In this document: positions 16,423 to 26,365 of the stretch, piece after piece
How positions within the stretch are numbered: the first letter of the stretch is position 1
Layout of the letters: the number at the start of each line of letters is the position of its first letter
Source: CAVZCC01 sp963773765
Lineage (GTDB): Bacteria > Actinomycetota > Acidimicrobiia > Acidimicrobiales > Microtrichaceae
Direction of reading: 5' to 3'
NCBI GenBank assembly: GCA_963773765.1
Contig: CAVZCC010000001.1
Span: 1,302,001-1,366,000, forward strand
DNA length: 64,000 bases
Notes under the pieces: model-generated
Database searches by the model: none
Seen by the model: only the letters and a program-made list of their open reading frames with translations
What the model was told of the DNA's origin: nothing
Program-made: the position numbers and the translations under genes

Positions 16423-19400
16423 GTGTCTTCGTCTGCTGTGCCTGCACATGATCGACGGCGTCGTTGGACGCCCGCGCTGAGCGTCATCGCCGCACTGGCC
16501 ACCCTGGTGGCCGTGCTGGGCCTCACGGCCGCGCCGGCCTCGGCCGAGGGCTTCCCCGGGAACACGCTCCCGAGCGAGAACCCGATCGACAACACCCCAC
16601 GGGTGATCAACGGCCAGGTGTACGCCATCCTGCGTTCCGGCAACCGGGTCTTCGTGGGCGGCACCTTCACCACGGTGCGGAACCCGAACCACAACACCGA
16701 CATCACCCGGAACCGGCTGTTCTCCTACAGCCACACCACGGGCACGGTGGACACCTGGGCCCCGAACATGTCCGGCACCGTCGACGGCGATCGCCCTAGT
16801 CGGCCGACGGCCAGTGGCTCTTCGTCGCCGGCTCCTTCCAGCAGGTCAACGGGGCCGACAGCCGTGGCGTGGCCAAGATCAGCACCTCCACGGGCCTGCG
16901 TGACCCCAGGTTCACCACCACCGTCGCCGGGGGCAACGTCGAACGACATGGAGCTGCGGGGCAACACCCTCTACCTGACCGGCAACTTCACCTCCGTACG
17001 CAGCGTCGCCCGCGGCAACCTCGCTGCGGTCAACGCCACCAACGGCGCCGTGCTCCCGCTGAACCTCGCCGATCACCGACGCGTTCAGCGGCACGACCAC
17101 CACCCCCAAGAAGATGGACGTCGACGCCAACGCCACCAAGATGGTCGATCGTCGGCAACTTCCGCACGGTGGGCGGCTTCGACCGGCCCCAGATGGCCGT
17201 GATCAACCTCACCGCCGAACGGCGGCGGTCGGTGGCCGACTTCCGGACGCGACCGCCTTCCGCATGACCTGCGCCAGCGTGTTCGACACCTACATGCGCG
17301 ACGTCGAGATCTCCCCCGACGGGACCTGGTTCGTGGTCAACACCACGGGCGCGTGGTTCGGCACCGGCACCCTGTGCGACGCCACCTCCCGCTGGGAGTT
17401 CAGCGCCAGCGGGCCGACGTCGTCCAGGAGCCTGGGCCGAACTACACCGGCGGCGACACGCTCTACGGCATCGGGCATCACCAACGAGGCCGTCTACGTC
17501 GGCGGCCACCAGCGGTGGCAGAACAACTCCACCCCCAACGGCGGCGACAAGGCTCGGCCCCGGAGCCGTCGCCCGGGAGGGCATCGCCGCCCTCGACCCG
17601 CTGACCGGCGTGCCGCTGACGCTGGAACCCCGGCAAGGAGCGGGGCGTCGGGCACCTTCGAGATCACCCCGACCGCCGACACGCTCTACATCGGCCACGA
17701 CACCCAGTACGTCAACGGTGAGTACCGGCCCCGCCTGTCGGCCTTCCCCATGACCACGGCGACCAACGTGGACCCCGCAGCTCGATCCGCCTGCCCGGTC
17801 AACCTGTACCAGGGCCGCACCGACGGCTCCGCTGCGGCGGGCGGACATGGACGGCACCAGCGCCTCCAACGCGTCGGCCGCCGGGACCGGCGGCGTCGAC
17901 TGGAGCCAGCTGAAGGGCGCGTTCATGCAGAACGGCCAGCTCTTCGCCTGGAACCTGAACGGTCGGCGCCTTCACCAAGCGGTCCTTCAACGGCACGACC
18001 TTCGGGGCGCCCACCGACGTGATCGCCGCGGCCGAGTACGTCGAGAGCCCGCCCAACAACTTCACCAACGTGCGGGCCGCGGCCTACAGCAACGGCCGGA
18101 TCTACTACCTGCGCGACGGTGACAACCGGCTGTTCTGGCGCTGGTTCTCCCTCGAGAGCGGCATCGCCGGCGCCTCCGAGTTCGTCGCCTCCGGCGCCAA
18201 CTGGTCCGGGGTCACCGGCATCGAGATCGCCGGCAGCTGGATCTACTACACCCGAACCGACGGCAAGCTCTACCGGGCCTATGCTTCCGGCCGGGTCGGT
18301 GGCGGCCGGCATCCCAGACGCTGGTGGACGACACGATCGACTGGAACGACGGCAACGACCTGTTCTTCACCCAGGCGCCCGGCACCGTGGCGGACCCGCC
18401 GCCGCCGGGCTCGGACGTGACCTGCGCCTCCGATGAGTGGAAGGCGCAGTACTTCTCCAACACCACCCTGGACGGGTTCGCCGACACCACCAAGTGCGAG
18501 ACCGCCATCGACTACGACTGGGGCAACGGCTCACCCGCCGACACCTTCGTCGGACCGGACCAGTTCTCGGTCCGCTGGAGCCGGACCATCACCGGCTCCG
18601 CCGGCGCCTACACCTTCACGGCCCGGGCCGACGACGGCATCCGGGTCTCGGTCGACGGCCAGCAGATCCTGAACGAGTGGAGGGACCAGGGCCCGACCGA
18701 CTTCTCCGCCACGGTCACCCTCCCGGCCGGCGACCACGACGTGGTCGTGGAGTACTACGAGAACGGTGGCGGCGCCGAGGCCCGCCTCTCCATCGCCGGG
18801 CCGCCCCCGCCGGGGCCCACCTGCGCGGCGGGCGAGTTCTCCACCCAGTGGTACACGAACACCAGCCTGTCCGGGACGCCGGTGGCGCAGACCTGCGACA
18901 CGGCCGTCGACTACGACTGGGGCACCGGCGCACCGGACGTCCCCGGGGTCCCGGCGGACGGCTTCTCGGTCCGCTGGAGCCGGACGATCGACGTGGCCCA
19001 GGCCGCGCCGTACACCTTCACCGCCACCAGCGACGACGGCGTCAGGGTCTACGTGGACGGCGTGCCGGTGATCGACGCCTGGTTCGACCAGGCACCGACC
19101 ACCTACACCGGCACCGTGACGCTGCAGCCCGGTCCGCACGACGTCCGGATCGAGTACTACGAGGGTGCCATCGGCGCCTTCATCCAGGCGTCGTGGACGG
19201 CCGGTCCCCCGATCCCGCCGGTGGCCAGGATCGGCCTGGTGGTCCCGAACCCGACCACGCTGGGGAGCGACCAGACGCTGTTCGACCGCCTGGCGGCCGA
19301 CGGCTCCCAGGTCACCGTGCTGGACGACAACGCGGTGGACGGCGCTGCGGTCGCCGGCCTGGACGCCGTGGTGGTCTCCGGCCGGGTGGCGGCATCTGCC

Positions 19401-19826
19401 ATCGGCACCCGGCTGAACGCCACGACCACCCCCGTGATCGTGGCCAAGGCCTGGTACATGGACGACGCCGGCATGACCGCCGGCGGCGCCAGCCAGGGCA
19501 CCACCAGCACCGCCTCGGCCGTGATCACCAACCCGGCCAGCCCCCTGGCCGGTGGACTGTCGGGCACCCAGGCCATCTTCAACGCCGCCGCGGCGGCCGG
19601 CTTCGGCACCCCGTCGGCCGGTGGGTTCACGGTGGCGACGGTGGGCGGACGGGCCGGCGTGTGGGGCTACCTCCCCGGTGCCACCATGGCCGGGGCCAAC
19701 GTGGCGGCCGGTTGCCGGGTGGCGCTGCCCTTCGAGGGTGACGTCGCCAACAACATCGCCCCTGCCGGGTGGACGCTGTTCGACGCCGCCGTCGACTTCG
19801 CCCTCGGCACCTCCTGCAACGTCTGA
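16423..19826 (+). CDS. Large secreted beta-propeller protein with two PA14 domains; heavily frame-disrupted
   Basis: The reconstructed product has about 1,130 residues: signal peptide ending LTAAPASA, a propeller of repeats such as VYAILRSGNRVFVGGTFTTV and LYLTGNFTSVRSVARGNLAAV, and a second beta region (IYYLRDGDNRLFWRWFS). Two tandem PA14-type carbohydrate-binding domains then follow (about 18430-18800 and 18820-19200; YTFTARADDGIRVSVDGQ and YTFTATSDDGVRVYVDGV). The C-terminal domain (about 19225-19826) is shared with the large protein at 28593-33267. Between 16785 and 18315 the frame changes about 15 times, nearly always by +1 base, while the protein stays conserved; from 18324 on it is open. 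Predicted extracellular, perhaps binding or organising the polysaccharide made by this locus. Confidence 0.75.
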
Positions 19827-19855
19827 ACCATGGGCCTGGACCGGGGTGTGCCTCG

Positions 19856-20881
19856 ATGACTCGGGACACACCCCGGTCCCGTCTGCGCCCGGGCGCACTG
19901 GCCGTCGTGGCAGTGACCCTGCTGGCGGCGGGGTGCAGCTCGGGCGACTCGGCGCTGGACCGGGTCGGGGCGCCCACCATGACCGGGGCATGGGTCGCTC
20001 CGGCGGGGGCGGGCGACGATCCCGAACCTGATGCGGAGGCCTACTTGTCGGCGCGGGAGGACTTCGCCGACGCCACCTCCTCCGACGTCGCGGTCGGCCA
20101 CTTCTTCTACCCATGGGCCAGCGACCCGCTCGTGGGTGGCCGGGAGGCCGCGGTCCTGGAGCAGGGCGGCGTCCCGCTGGTGTCCTGGAACGATGCCGAC
20201 AACCAGAGGATCGCCTCGGGCGCCGATGACGCCCGCATCCGCCGGGCGGCCAGGCGCTTCGCCGACCTGGACGGTCCCGTGATGCTCCGGTGGGGCTGGG
20301 AGATGGACGCCGACTCCGGCGACGGGGGGACCGGGACCAGCGGGGGCCCACGTGACTACATCGGGGCCTGGCGTCGCATCCACCAGGCGTTCCGGGACGA
20401 GGGCGCCGACAACGTGGAGTTCGTGTGGTGCCCCAATGCCTACGCCTTCACCGAGGAGGCCGACCGCTCCCCCACCGAGTACTACCCCGGCGATGAGTAC
20501 GTGGACTGGCTGTGCGCCGACGGGTACAACTGGTACCCGGAGCGGGGCGGGTGGACGTCGTTCCGGTCAATCTTCCGGGACTTCTACGACTGGGCCTCCA
20601 CGCGGTCCAAGCCGATCATGATCGCGGAGTTCGGCTCCTTCGAGGACCCGGCCGACCCGGGTCGGCGGGCGGCGTGGATCGATGACCTGGCCGTCACGGT
20701 CAAGTGCGACATGCCCGAGGTGCGGGCACTCGTGTACTTCGAGGAACTGAAACGGGAGCGAGGCAAGGTCCGAGACTGGCGCATCGCCACCTCTCGCGAG
20801 GCCGCAACGGCCTGGAAGCGCCTGGCCGCCGACCAGCACTTCGGCGGGAACGCTGAGACCGTCACCTGCCCACGACGGTGA
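19856..20881 (+). CDS. GH26-like glycoside hydrolase lipoprotein
   Basis: 341 residues. It begins with a lipoprotein signal peptide with lipobox LLAAGC (Cys27), so it is exported and membrane-anchored. The catalytic domain is a TIM-barrel with PVMLRWGWEMDADSG (candidate acid/base Glu149), VEFVWCPNAYAF, WLCADGYNWYP and KPIMIAEFGSFED (candidate nucleophile Glu258), the arrangement of family 26 beta-mannanase-like enzymes. Substrate unknown. Located between the secreted propeller protein and the polymer-length gene, it may trim or process the polysaccharide of this locus; that role is inference. The stop is 3 nt from the convergent Wzz gene end. Confidence 0.8.
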   Translation: MTRDTPRSRLRPGALAVVAVTLLAAGCSSGDSALDRVGAPTMTGAWVAPAGAGDDPEPDAEAYLSAREDFADATSSDVAVGHFFYPWASDPLVGGREAAVLEQGGVPLVSWNDADNQRIASGADDARIRRAARRFADLDGPVMLRWGWEMDADSGDGGTGTSGGPRDYIGAWRRIHQAFRDEGADNVEFVWCPNAYAFTEEADRSPTEYYPGDEYVDWLCADGYNWYPERGGWTSFRSIFRDFYDWASTRSKPIMIAEFGSFEDPADPGRRAAWIDDLAVTVKCDMPEVRALVYFEELKRERGKVRDWRIATSREAATAWKRLAADQHFGGNAETVTCPRR

Positions 20882-20884
20882 CCT

Positions 20885-22586
20885 TCAAGTGGCGTCGGCT
20901 GCCTCGGTGGCCTTCGTGTCCTTCGACGCCGCAGGCTCGTCGGACGCCCCCGGCATCTCGGCCTGTTCGGATGCCTTGGACCGCTTGGATGCCTTGGCCC
21001 GCTTGGCCTGCTTCGACGCCTTGGCCTTCTTGGGCGCCTTTGCATCCCGCTTGACCGTCCGCTTGTTGGGGGACTCCACAAGGACGAATCCCAGGCTCGG
21101 CGTGCCCAGACGGTCCACCTGGTCATGGCTCTCGTGGCACGGCGTCCACGTCTGACTGGGGGGTGAGCACGTAGAGCACGGCGTCCACCAGACCAGCCAG
21201 GATGAGGGCGTCCGCACCACCGTCCATGGGCGGGCCGTCGATCAGGACGTACTCGCACTGCGACGCCATCGTCTCCAGGAGCTTGGCGTACTCCTCGGAA
21301 CGAAGGACACGGCTGGTCGCCTTGGTGATGGTTCCGGCCGGCACCACACTGACGCCGGGGAGGTGGTCCGGCTCGTGCACGACCTTGTCCAGGTCCACCG
21401 TGCCCATGCAGTAGTTGCGGACCCCGGCGGCCTGGAACGGCAGGTCGAACACGTTGCCGAGGACATCCTCTCGCAGGTCGCCGGCCACCACGGCGGTGGG
21501 TCGGTCCGAATGGGCCAGCACCACAGCCATGGAGGAGGCGAACAGGCTGGCCAGGTGGGCCGTCCTGGACTCGCTGGGCTCGACCACCAGGCAGGTTCTG
21601 GCCCCGATGAGGTCCAGGACACGGAGCATCGTGACGCCGATGCGCTGGTAGTCCTGCAGGGAGTCCTCGGCCAGCTCCCGTGCCACCGCGTCCGGGGGCG
21701 GGAGGGCGTCGACCACGCCGATCTCGGGGAGGCGCAGGTCCCGGAGGTCGTCCAGGGCACGGACCCGGCCGTCGAGCCGGTCACGCACGAAGGCCAGGAA
21801 CAGGCCCAGGAACAGGCCGGCCATCGCCCCGATGGCGATCATCATCACCTTCTCGGTCAGGCCCCGGGCCTTGGGATCGCTGGGACCGGAGATCACCCGG
21901 CCGGGCTGCACCACGGAGGAGGACTGCAGGAGCTCGGTCTGGACCGAGGCAAGCCGGTCCGAGACCTGGTTGGAGCGGATCTGGGCCCGGGTCAGCACGG
22001 TCCGGTCCGTGGCGGTGGCCAGCGTCTCGGTCAGGGTGGCCAGTTCGGCTTCCAGCGCCTGCTGTTCGGTCTTCAACGCCTGTTGGGCGGCATCCAGGTT
22101 CTCCTGGCCGATGGCCGTCCGGAGCTTGAGGTACTCCTCGGCCACCACGAGCGAGCCGGCCTTGGCGTCCTCCGCGTTCGAGGCCGAGTACTCGATGATC
22201 AGCACGTTGGCCGTGTCGGCCGCGGTGGAGCTGGAGGAAGCCGCCTTGACCACATCCAGGTCCTCGTCCAACCGCTCAGCCGCACCCTCCATCACGCCCG
22301 TCCCGTCGGCGAGGGCGATCTGGGTGTCCATGTTGACCGAGCCGCGCCCGGCGCCCGGTGCGACATCTCCGGGGATCTCGTTGACCAGCACCGAGGTCTT
22401 GGAGGAGTAGGAGGTTCCACCGAGGGAGAGGAAGGCCATGGCCAGCAGGATGCCCACCAGCACGCAGAGGAACACGAGCTTGAACTGCCGCCTGACCACG
22501 GCGATGTAGTCGCGGAAGGACGGCACCTCGTCAGAGGGGCTGGGGGGCACTGCAGCTGGAAGTCGCGTGAACCCTGAATCCGTCAT
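20885..22586 (-). CDS. Wzz/tyrosine-autokinase-like chain-length protein with degenerate P-loop, one frameshift
   Basis: The reconstructed product has 566 residues. The Wzz part has VPSFRDYIAVVRRQFKLVFLC leading into TM1 (about 37-55), a periplasmic region with coiled-coil (about 145-220) and TM2 (about 245-266). The cytoplasmic BY-kinase-like domain (about 300-490) keeps Walker-B-like EYVLIDGPP and VVAGDLRE. Where a P-loop GxGKST should lie it reads VEPSESRTAHLAS, so no P-loop lysine is present. A Lys/Ala-rich tail of about 50 residues ends the protein. One extra base near 21142 breaks the frame; removing it gives VHESHDQVDRLGTPSLGFVLV. Predicted to set polymer length in Wzx/Wzy export, probably without kinase activity. 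Last gene of the minus-strand run. Confidence 0.82.
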
Positions 22587-22607
22587 GCCATCATGCTCCC
22601 GGTCATC

Positions 22608-24212
22608 CTAACGTCGCCGAGCCGGGCTCAGACTCGGGCCGACGAAGTTGCCGGACCCGGCCGTCGGCGGCCGCGCACCAGACCACCATAGAGATCTTGC
22701 AGATGCAAAGGCATCCGCTGCCACACCAGCAGACGCGGCATAGCAGCAGGCGGCGGCCGCCGCCCCGGCCAGGAGTGCCGCGGTGCCCTGACCCAGTACC
22801 GCCAGCATCACGAAGCACGGACCGAGGACCATCACTGCCACCCCGCCACAGGCCAGCCGCCACGGCCGGGACCACGGTTGGATCCGCAGGATCATCCAGA
22901 CCTCCGCCAGCGGCAGGAGGTTGGTGGCGAGGATGGCGGCGAGCCAGGCGATGGCAGCACCGGAGATGCCGATGCGGGGCACCAGGAGCAGGTTCAGCCC
23001 GATGTTGAGGATCAGCGCGATCACCAGGTTGGCGAGGCTGAGCATGCTGCGCCCGCTCATCAACAACACCACGTCGATGGGGCCGCAGGCCGTGGCCACC
23101 AGCATGGTGGCCGACAGGATGCGCAGCGCCGAGGCGCCCTGGGCGAAGCCACTGCCGAAGAGCAACTCCAGCACCGTCGGGGCGAAGACCAACATCACCA
23201 GGTAGAACGGCCATGCCATCAGGACGAGCCAGGCGGTGGACAGGCGGTAGGTCCGACGGGCCGCGTCGCGGTCGTGTGTCGCCAGTTGGAAGCTGAGGCG
23301 GGTCTGGGTGGCCTGCTGGATCGCCACGTTGAAGAAGAGGCCGGTGGACACCAGGCGCGACACCGACGCGTACACACCGGCCTCGGTGGCCGACAGGATC
23401 CCCGCCACGACGATGACGTCGATCCGTTGGATGATGACCTGGCAGATCCGTGCCACCGACCGCGGACCCGTGTACCGCCAGAACTCCCTCCCCAGCGGGC
23501 CGTAGGGCGCCGGCCCAGATCCGACGGCGGGCTCGGCCGCCGCCCACCCCGGCTGCTCCGGGATCGTGCGGCGTCGCAGCGCAGCAGTGCGAACAGCGGC
23601 GATCACCATCCCCACGGGGTAGAAGGCCCCCCACGCCACGCACACCACCGGGAGGGGTGCGTCCACGGCGATGGCGAGGCCCACCAGCACCGGCTGGATG
23701 ACGGGCCGGACGATCTTGTCCACCACCACGGAGGTCTTGATGTCGTCGAGGGCCCTGGTGGCACCCAGGAGCACCTCGAACAGGGGAACGAACGGCATGA
23801 TCAACGCCATGGCCCGCAGGCAGTCCGCCGCGGTCTCGGTGTCGGTGCCGCTCCCACCGATCCACTGGGCCAGCGGCTCCGCCGCGACCCACATGGCGAC
23901 GGCGCCGACCATCCCGAGCGCGACCACCGGCACCAGGGCGACGACCAGCTCACGACCGATGGAACGCTGGTTCCCCTTCGTGATGAGTGCCGGGATGCTG
24001 AACAGCAGACCGGTGTCCACTCCCAGGCCGGCCACGCCGGCCAGGAGCGTGACGACGGCAACGCTGACGAAGAACACACCCGAGCCCGCAGCCCCGAGGC
24101 CCCGGGTGACGACGATGATCAGGAGGAAGGCGAAGACCCCGTTGATGGCCGCACCGGCCATTCCGGCCGCTGTCCACCGCCCGAGCTTGGTGGACCCGCC
24201 GCCCTCGGTCAC
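22608..24212 (-). CDS. Wzx-type polysaccharide flippase (MATE/MOP superfamily)
   Basis: 534 residues with about 12-14 TM segments. It begins LGRWTAAGMAGAAINGVFAF and contains GVFFVSVAVVTLLAGVAGLGVDTGL, LFEVLLGATRALDD, ATEAGVYASVSRLVSTGLFF and LLVPRIGISGAAIAWLAAI, features of polysaccharide transporters in the MOP superfamily. It would flip undecaprenyl-linked repeat units across the inner membrane. The GTG start overlaps the stop of the upstream sulfotransferase by 4 nt (GTGA), so translation is coupled, and Wzz follows 21 nt downstream. The frame is intact throughout. Confidence 0.88.
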   Translation of the reverse strand: MTEGGGSTKLGRWTAAGMAGAAINGVFAFLLIIVVTRGLGAAGSGVFFVSVAVVTLLAGVAGLGVDTGLLFSIPALITKGNQRSIGRELVVALVPVVALGMVGAVAMWVAAEPLAQWIGGSGTDTETAADCLRAMALIMPFVPLFEVLLGATRALDDIKTSVVVDKIVRPVIQPVLVGLAIAVDAPLPVVCVAWGAFYPVGMVIAAVRTAALRRRTIPEQPGWAAAEPAVGSGPAPYGPLGREFWRYTGPRSVARICQVIIQRIDVIVVAGILSATEAGVYASVSRLVSTGLFFNVAIQQATQTRLSFQLATHDRDAARRTYRLSTAWLVLMAWPFYLVMLVFAPTVLELLFGSGFAQGASALRILSATMLVATACGPIDVVLLMSGRSMLSLANLVIALILNIGLNLLLVPRIGISGAAIAWLAAILATNLLPLAEVWMILRIQPWSRPWRLACGGVAVMVLGPCFVMLAVLGQGTAALLAGAAAAACCYAASAGVAADAFASARSLWWSGARPPTAGSGNFVGPSLSPARRR

Positions 24213-25081
24213 GGGCGGTTCCAGGTGAACTCCGGTCCCAGGATCTCGATGATGCGCTTGTTGGAATCACCGAACTGGTCGGCCAGCCACGCCCGCGTGT
24301 CCTCCGACATCGGTGAGTACTCCCGGGCGTTGTACGTGTCGTAGGTGGCCTGGAACGCCGGCAGCCCCAGGAAGTCCAGCGTCTCGGAGAAGGCGACGTC
24401 CGGCTGCTCGAACAGGCGCTGCGCCGGGAGCACCAGGCTCTGCTCCCGGGGGTAGACGTCCCAGAGCCGCTCCACCTGCGGCGCGTACTGACCCCGGGCG
24501 ATGTACGAGTGGTGCTGGTGCTCGAAGGAGTAGTAGCGGGGATCGGCAACCATGCGTTCCTCCTCGCCCGCCAGGCGGCCGGACTCAGCCTCGAGCGCCG
24601 CCTCGAAGGACAGCGTCTCGAACCCGCGGGCCGTCTCGTGGACCCAGTGCGAGTAGGCGCGCTCGACGGGGTCCCGGAGGATCGCCACCAGCCGCACGTC
24701 CGGCAGTCGGTCACGCATCCGGCGGAGGGCGAGGGGATGGAACAGGTAGTAGGGCGCACCCTCGCCCACCATGTGGGGGCGGTGGCCCGGAACCCGGTCG
24801 GGGTCCAGGGGGAAGTGGCTCTCGTACCAGCGCCAGGAATGGTCGAAGCCGGTGTCGAAGTAGTGCACGCCCTTGCCCAGCCGGACCGAACCCACGTCGG
24901 GATGCTGTGCCAGGTAGCGGTAGAGCGAGGTGGTCCCGGCCCGTTGCGCGCCGATCACCATGAAGGAGGGCTCCAGCCGGTACGAGGCCGTTGCCCAGCC
25001 CCAGGGGTAGGAGGCCGACCGGGCCCAACCCGCCAGCTTGCGGCGGGTCGACTTGGGGATGCGTGAGCGTAGCGACGTCAG
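24209..25081 (-). CDS. Sulfotransferase (PAPS-dependent), probable CTG start
   Basis: 290 residues when read from CTG 25081. The PAPS 5'-phosphosulfate loop is MVIGAQRAGTTSLYRYL, and the 3'-phosphate motif is VAILRDPVERAYSHWVHE. The remaining length and C-terminus fit bacterial carbohydrate sulfotransferases. The first ATG (24961) falls inside the P-loop strand and would destroy it. Upstream, the frame stays open and reads SRIPKSTRRKLAGWA...YRLEPSF, typical of the family. An AAGGAG site lies 6 nt before a CTG, so either CTG is used or a base was gained in ACACTGACG, where an ATG would otherwise stand. Predicted to sulfate the locus polysaccharide in the cytoplasm. Coupled to wzx by a GTGA overlap. 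Confidence 0.83.
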   Translation of the reverse strand: MTSLRSRIPKSTRRKLAGWARSASYPWGWATASYRLEPSFMVIGAQRAGTTSLYRYLAQHPDVGSVRLGKGVHYFDTGFDHSWRWYESHFPLDPDRVPGHRPHMVGEGAPYYLFHPLALRRMRDRLPDVRLVAILRDPVERAYSHWVHETARGFETLSFEAALEAESGRLAGEEERMVADPRYYSFEHQHHSYIARGQYAPQVERLWDVYPREQSLVLPAQRLFEQPDVAFSETLDFLGLPAFQATYDTYNAREYSPMSEDTRAWLADQFGDSNKRIIEILGPEFTWNRP

Positions 25082-25087
25082 TGTTCT

Positions 25088-25093
25088 CTCCTT
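25088..25093 (-). promoter_or_regulatory. Strong ribosome site supporting the unusual sulfotransferase start
   Basis: On the minus strand this reads AAGGAG, 6 nt ahead of CTG 25081. It is the best Shine-Dalgarno sequence in the 54-nt spacer, and no ATG, GTG or TTG lies in frame between the upstream stop and the conserved N-terminus. Confidence 0.6.
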
Positions 25094-25135
25094 GGCTCTG
25101 ATCAGTGTCCCGGTTCCCGCGAGTCCACAGGTGGA

Positions 25136-26365
25136 TCAACCGGCGAGGTGCCTCGCGGTGGCGGCCCGGATGGTGGTGGTCGAGCTCGGTGCACCAGCGC
25201 TCGTACCGCCCGGACGAGGCGCCAGGCTCCGGTCCTCTGCGTACCGGGCCAGCAGTTCGGCCAGGTACAGCAGCGGGACCAGCGACGCCGTTTCCGGGTG
25301 GGCCCCGGTGGCCACCAACCTGGCCGGGTCGAGGTGGTCGACGGTCAGCGCGTGCACGGTTTCCACCGGCTGCTGGGTCCGCTGCAGCGTCTCCTGGAAC
25401 GCGAGGTGGACGAGGTCCAGGCCGACCGGGACGTCCGGATCGAACCGCTCCCAGTCCCACACCGTCACCGATCGCCGAACGACGTCGTGGTTCCAGCTGG
25501 TGAAGTCGCCGTGCCATGCCCCGAAGGAGACGGGATGAGGGGCCGATGCCAGGCCGTCAAGGGTCTCCGCCGTGTCACCACACCCGGCGTCCACCAGCCG
25601 CTGGCGGGTGCGGACGAACCACGTGGAGTCCCCCAGCGGGCCGGTCGAGCGGTCGCCGAGCGCCACGATCTCCCGTGCCGCGGCGTCGACCGCTGCGGCC
25701 CGGCCGCGCCGGACGTACCACCAGCTGATGGGAAGGGCCGCCGTGACCAGGACCTCGGCCCCTTCCCAGGTGAAGGCCGCCAGCACGCGGGGGGTGCGGA
25801 GCACCGTCGGCCCCCGCCAGGCGGCGCAAGCCGGTCGGCGCGTTCCAGCGCGGCCCGCTCGGTGGCGAGCAGGCGCCGGGTCAGGTCGGTGGGCGCCACC
25901 TTGGCCCAGGCGACCGGACGGGCAGAACGGTCGAGGAGCTGCAGGACGGGCTTGCGGTTGGGCCGGGGCGGCCCCAGGTACACCACGGCGGACAGGGGCG
26001 GGGCGCCGAGCCGTCCCGCGATCTCCTGGAGCAGGCCGGCGGGACCTGCGGAGGACGGATCGACCTGGAGATCGACGTCGGTCCCCCCGAGGAGGGACAT
26101 GGCACCGACCGAGGCGGCTGGGAACGCGGCCAAGCGGGCCACGCGGGCCAGCGGCCCGTGCTGGGCCGAGATCCGCCGAAGCGGCCCCGATGCGGCCCGG
26201 CCCCGGGGGACGAGGGTGGTGACGTGCTCCAGGGACGGGGCGCGCCCGGTAGCGGCCCACGGTCCGTCGGGCCGGGTCGTCGGTCGGCCGGGCGACGAGC
26301 GCGGGGTGGTCCTCCGCGGTCCAGATCAGCTCGGCGACGCCGGCGTCGGCGGGTGTCGTCGTCAT
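25136..26365 (-). CDS. APH-like phosphotransferase/kinase in polysaccharide locus, two frame breaks
   Basis: The reconstructed product has about 409 residues. The N-terminal part includes LQVDPSSAGPAGLLQEIA and LSAVVYLGPPRPNRKPVLQLL with PVAWAKVAPTD (kinase-like N-lobe). The C-lobe has the catalytic FGAWHGDFTSWNHDVV and metal-binding VWDWERFDPDVPVGLDLVHL motifs of aminoglycoside/choline-kinase-type enzymes. The frame changes near 26250 (+1) and 25815 (net -1 or +2). Related kinases occur in capsule loci, where they phosphorylate small molecules or glycans; the substrate is not known, and antibiotic resistance is not implied. ATG 26365 overlaps the TGA of the ligase gene (ATGA), showing translational coupling. 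Confidence 0.72.
   Translation of the reverse strand: MTTTPADAGVAELIWTAEDHPALVARPTDDPARRTVGRYRARPVPGARHHPRPPGPGRIGAASADLGPARAAGPRGPLGRVPSRLGRCHVPPRGDRRRSPGRSVLRRSRRPAPGDRGTARRPAPVRRGVPGAAPAQPQARPAAPRPFCPSGRLGQGGAHRPDPAPARHRAGRAGTRRPACAAWRGPTVLRTPRVLAAFTWEGAEVLVTAALPISWWYVRRGRAAAVDAAAREIVALGDRSTGPLGDSTWFVRTRQRLVDAGCGDTAETLDGLASAPHPVSFGAWHGDFTSWNHDVVRRSVTVWDWERFDPDVPVGLDLVHLAFQETLQRTQQPVETVHALTVDHLDPARLVATGAHPETASLVPLLYLAELLARYAEDRSLAPRPGGTSAGAPSSTTTIRAATARHLAG

Noticed and set aside
16785..18315. Programmed +1 frameshifting as the cause of the many frame changes
   Set aside because: About 15 sites in one gene with no common slippery codon, no stimulatory structure seen and a sharp boundary to clean sequence make base-calling or assembly error far more likely. 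The TC-G tendency is noted but not enough.
25136..26365. Aminoglycoside resistance gene
   Set aside because: The HGDF...N and DWE motifs only place it in the broad APH/choline-kinase fold. The context is polysaccharide synthesis, and nothing indicates drug phosphorylation.
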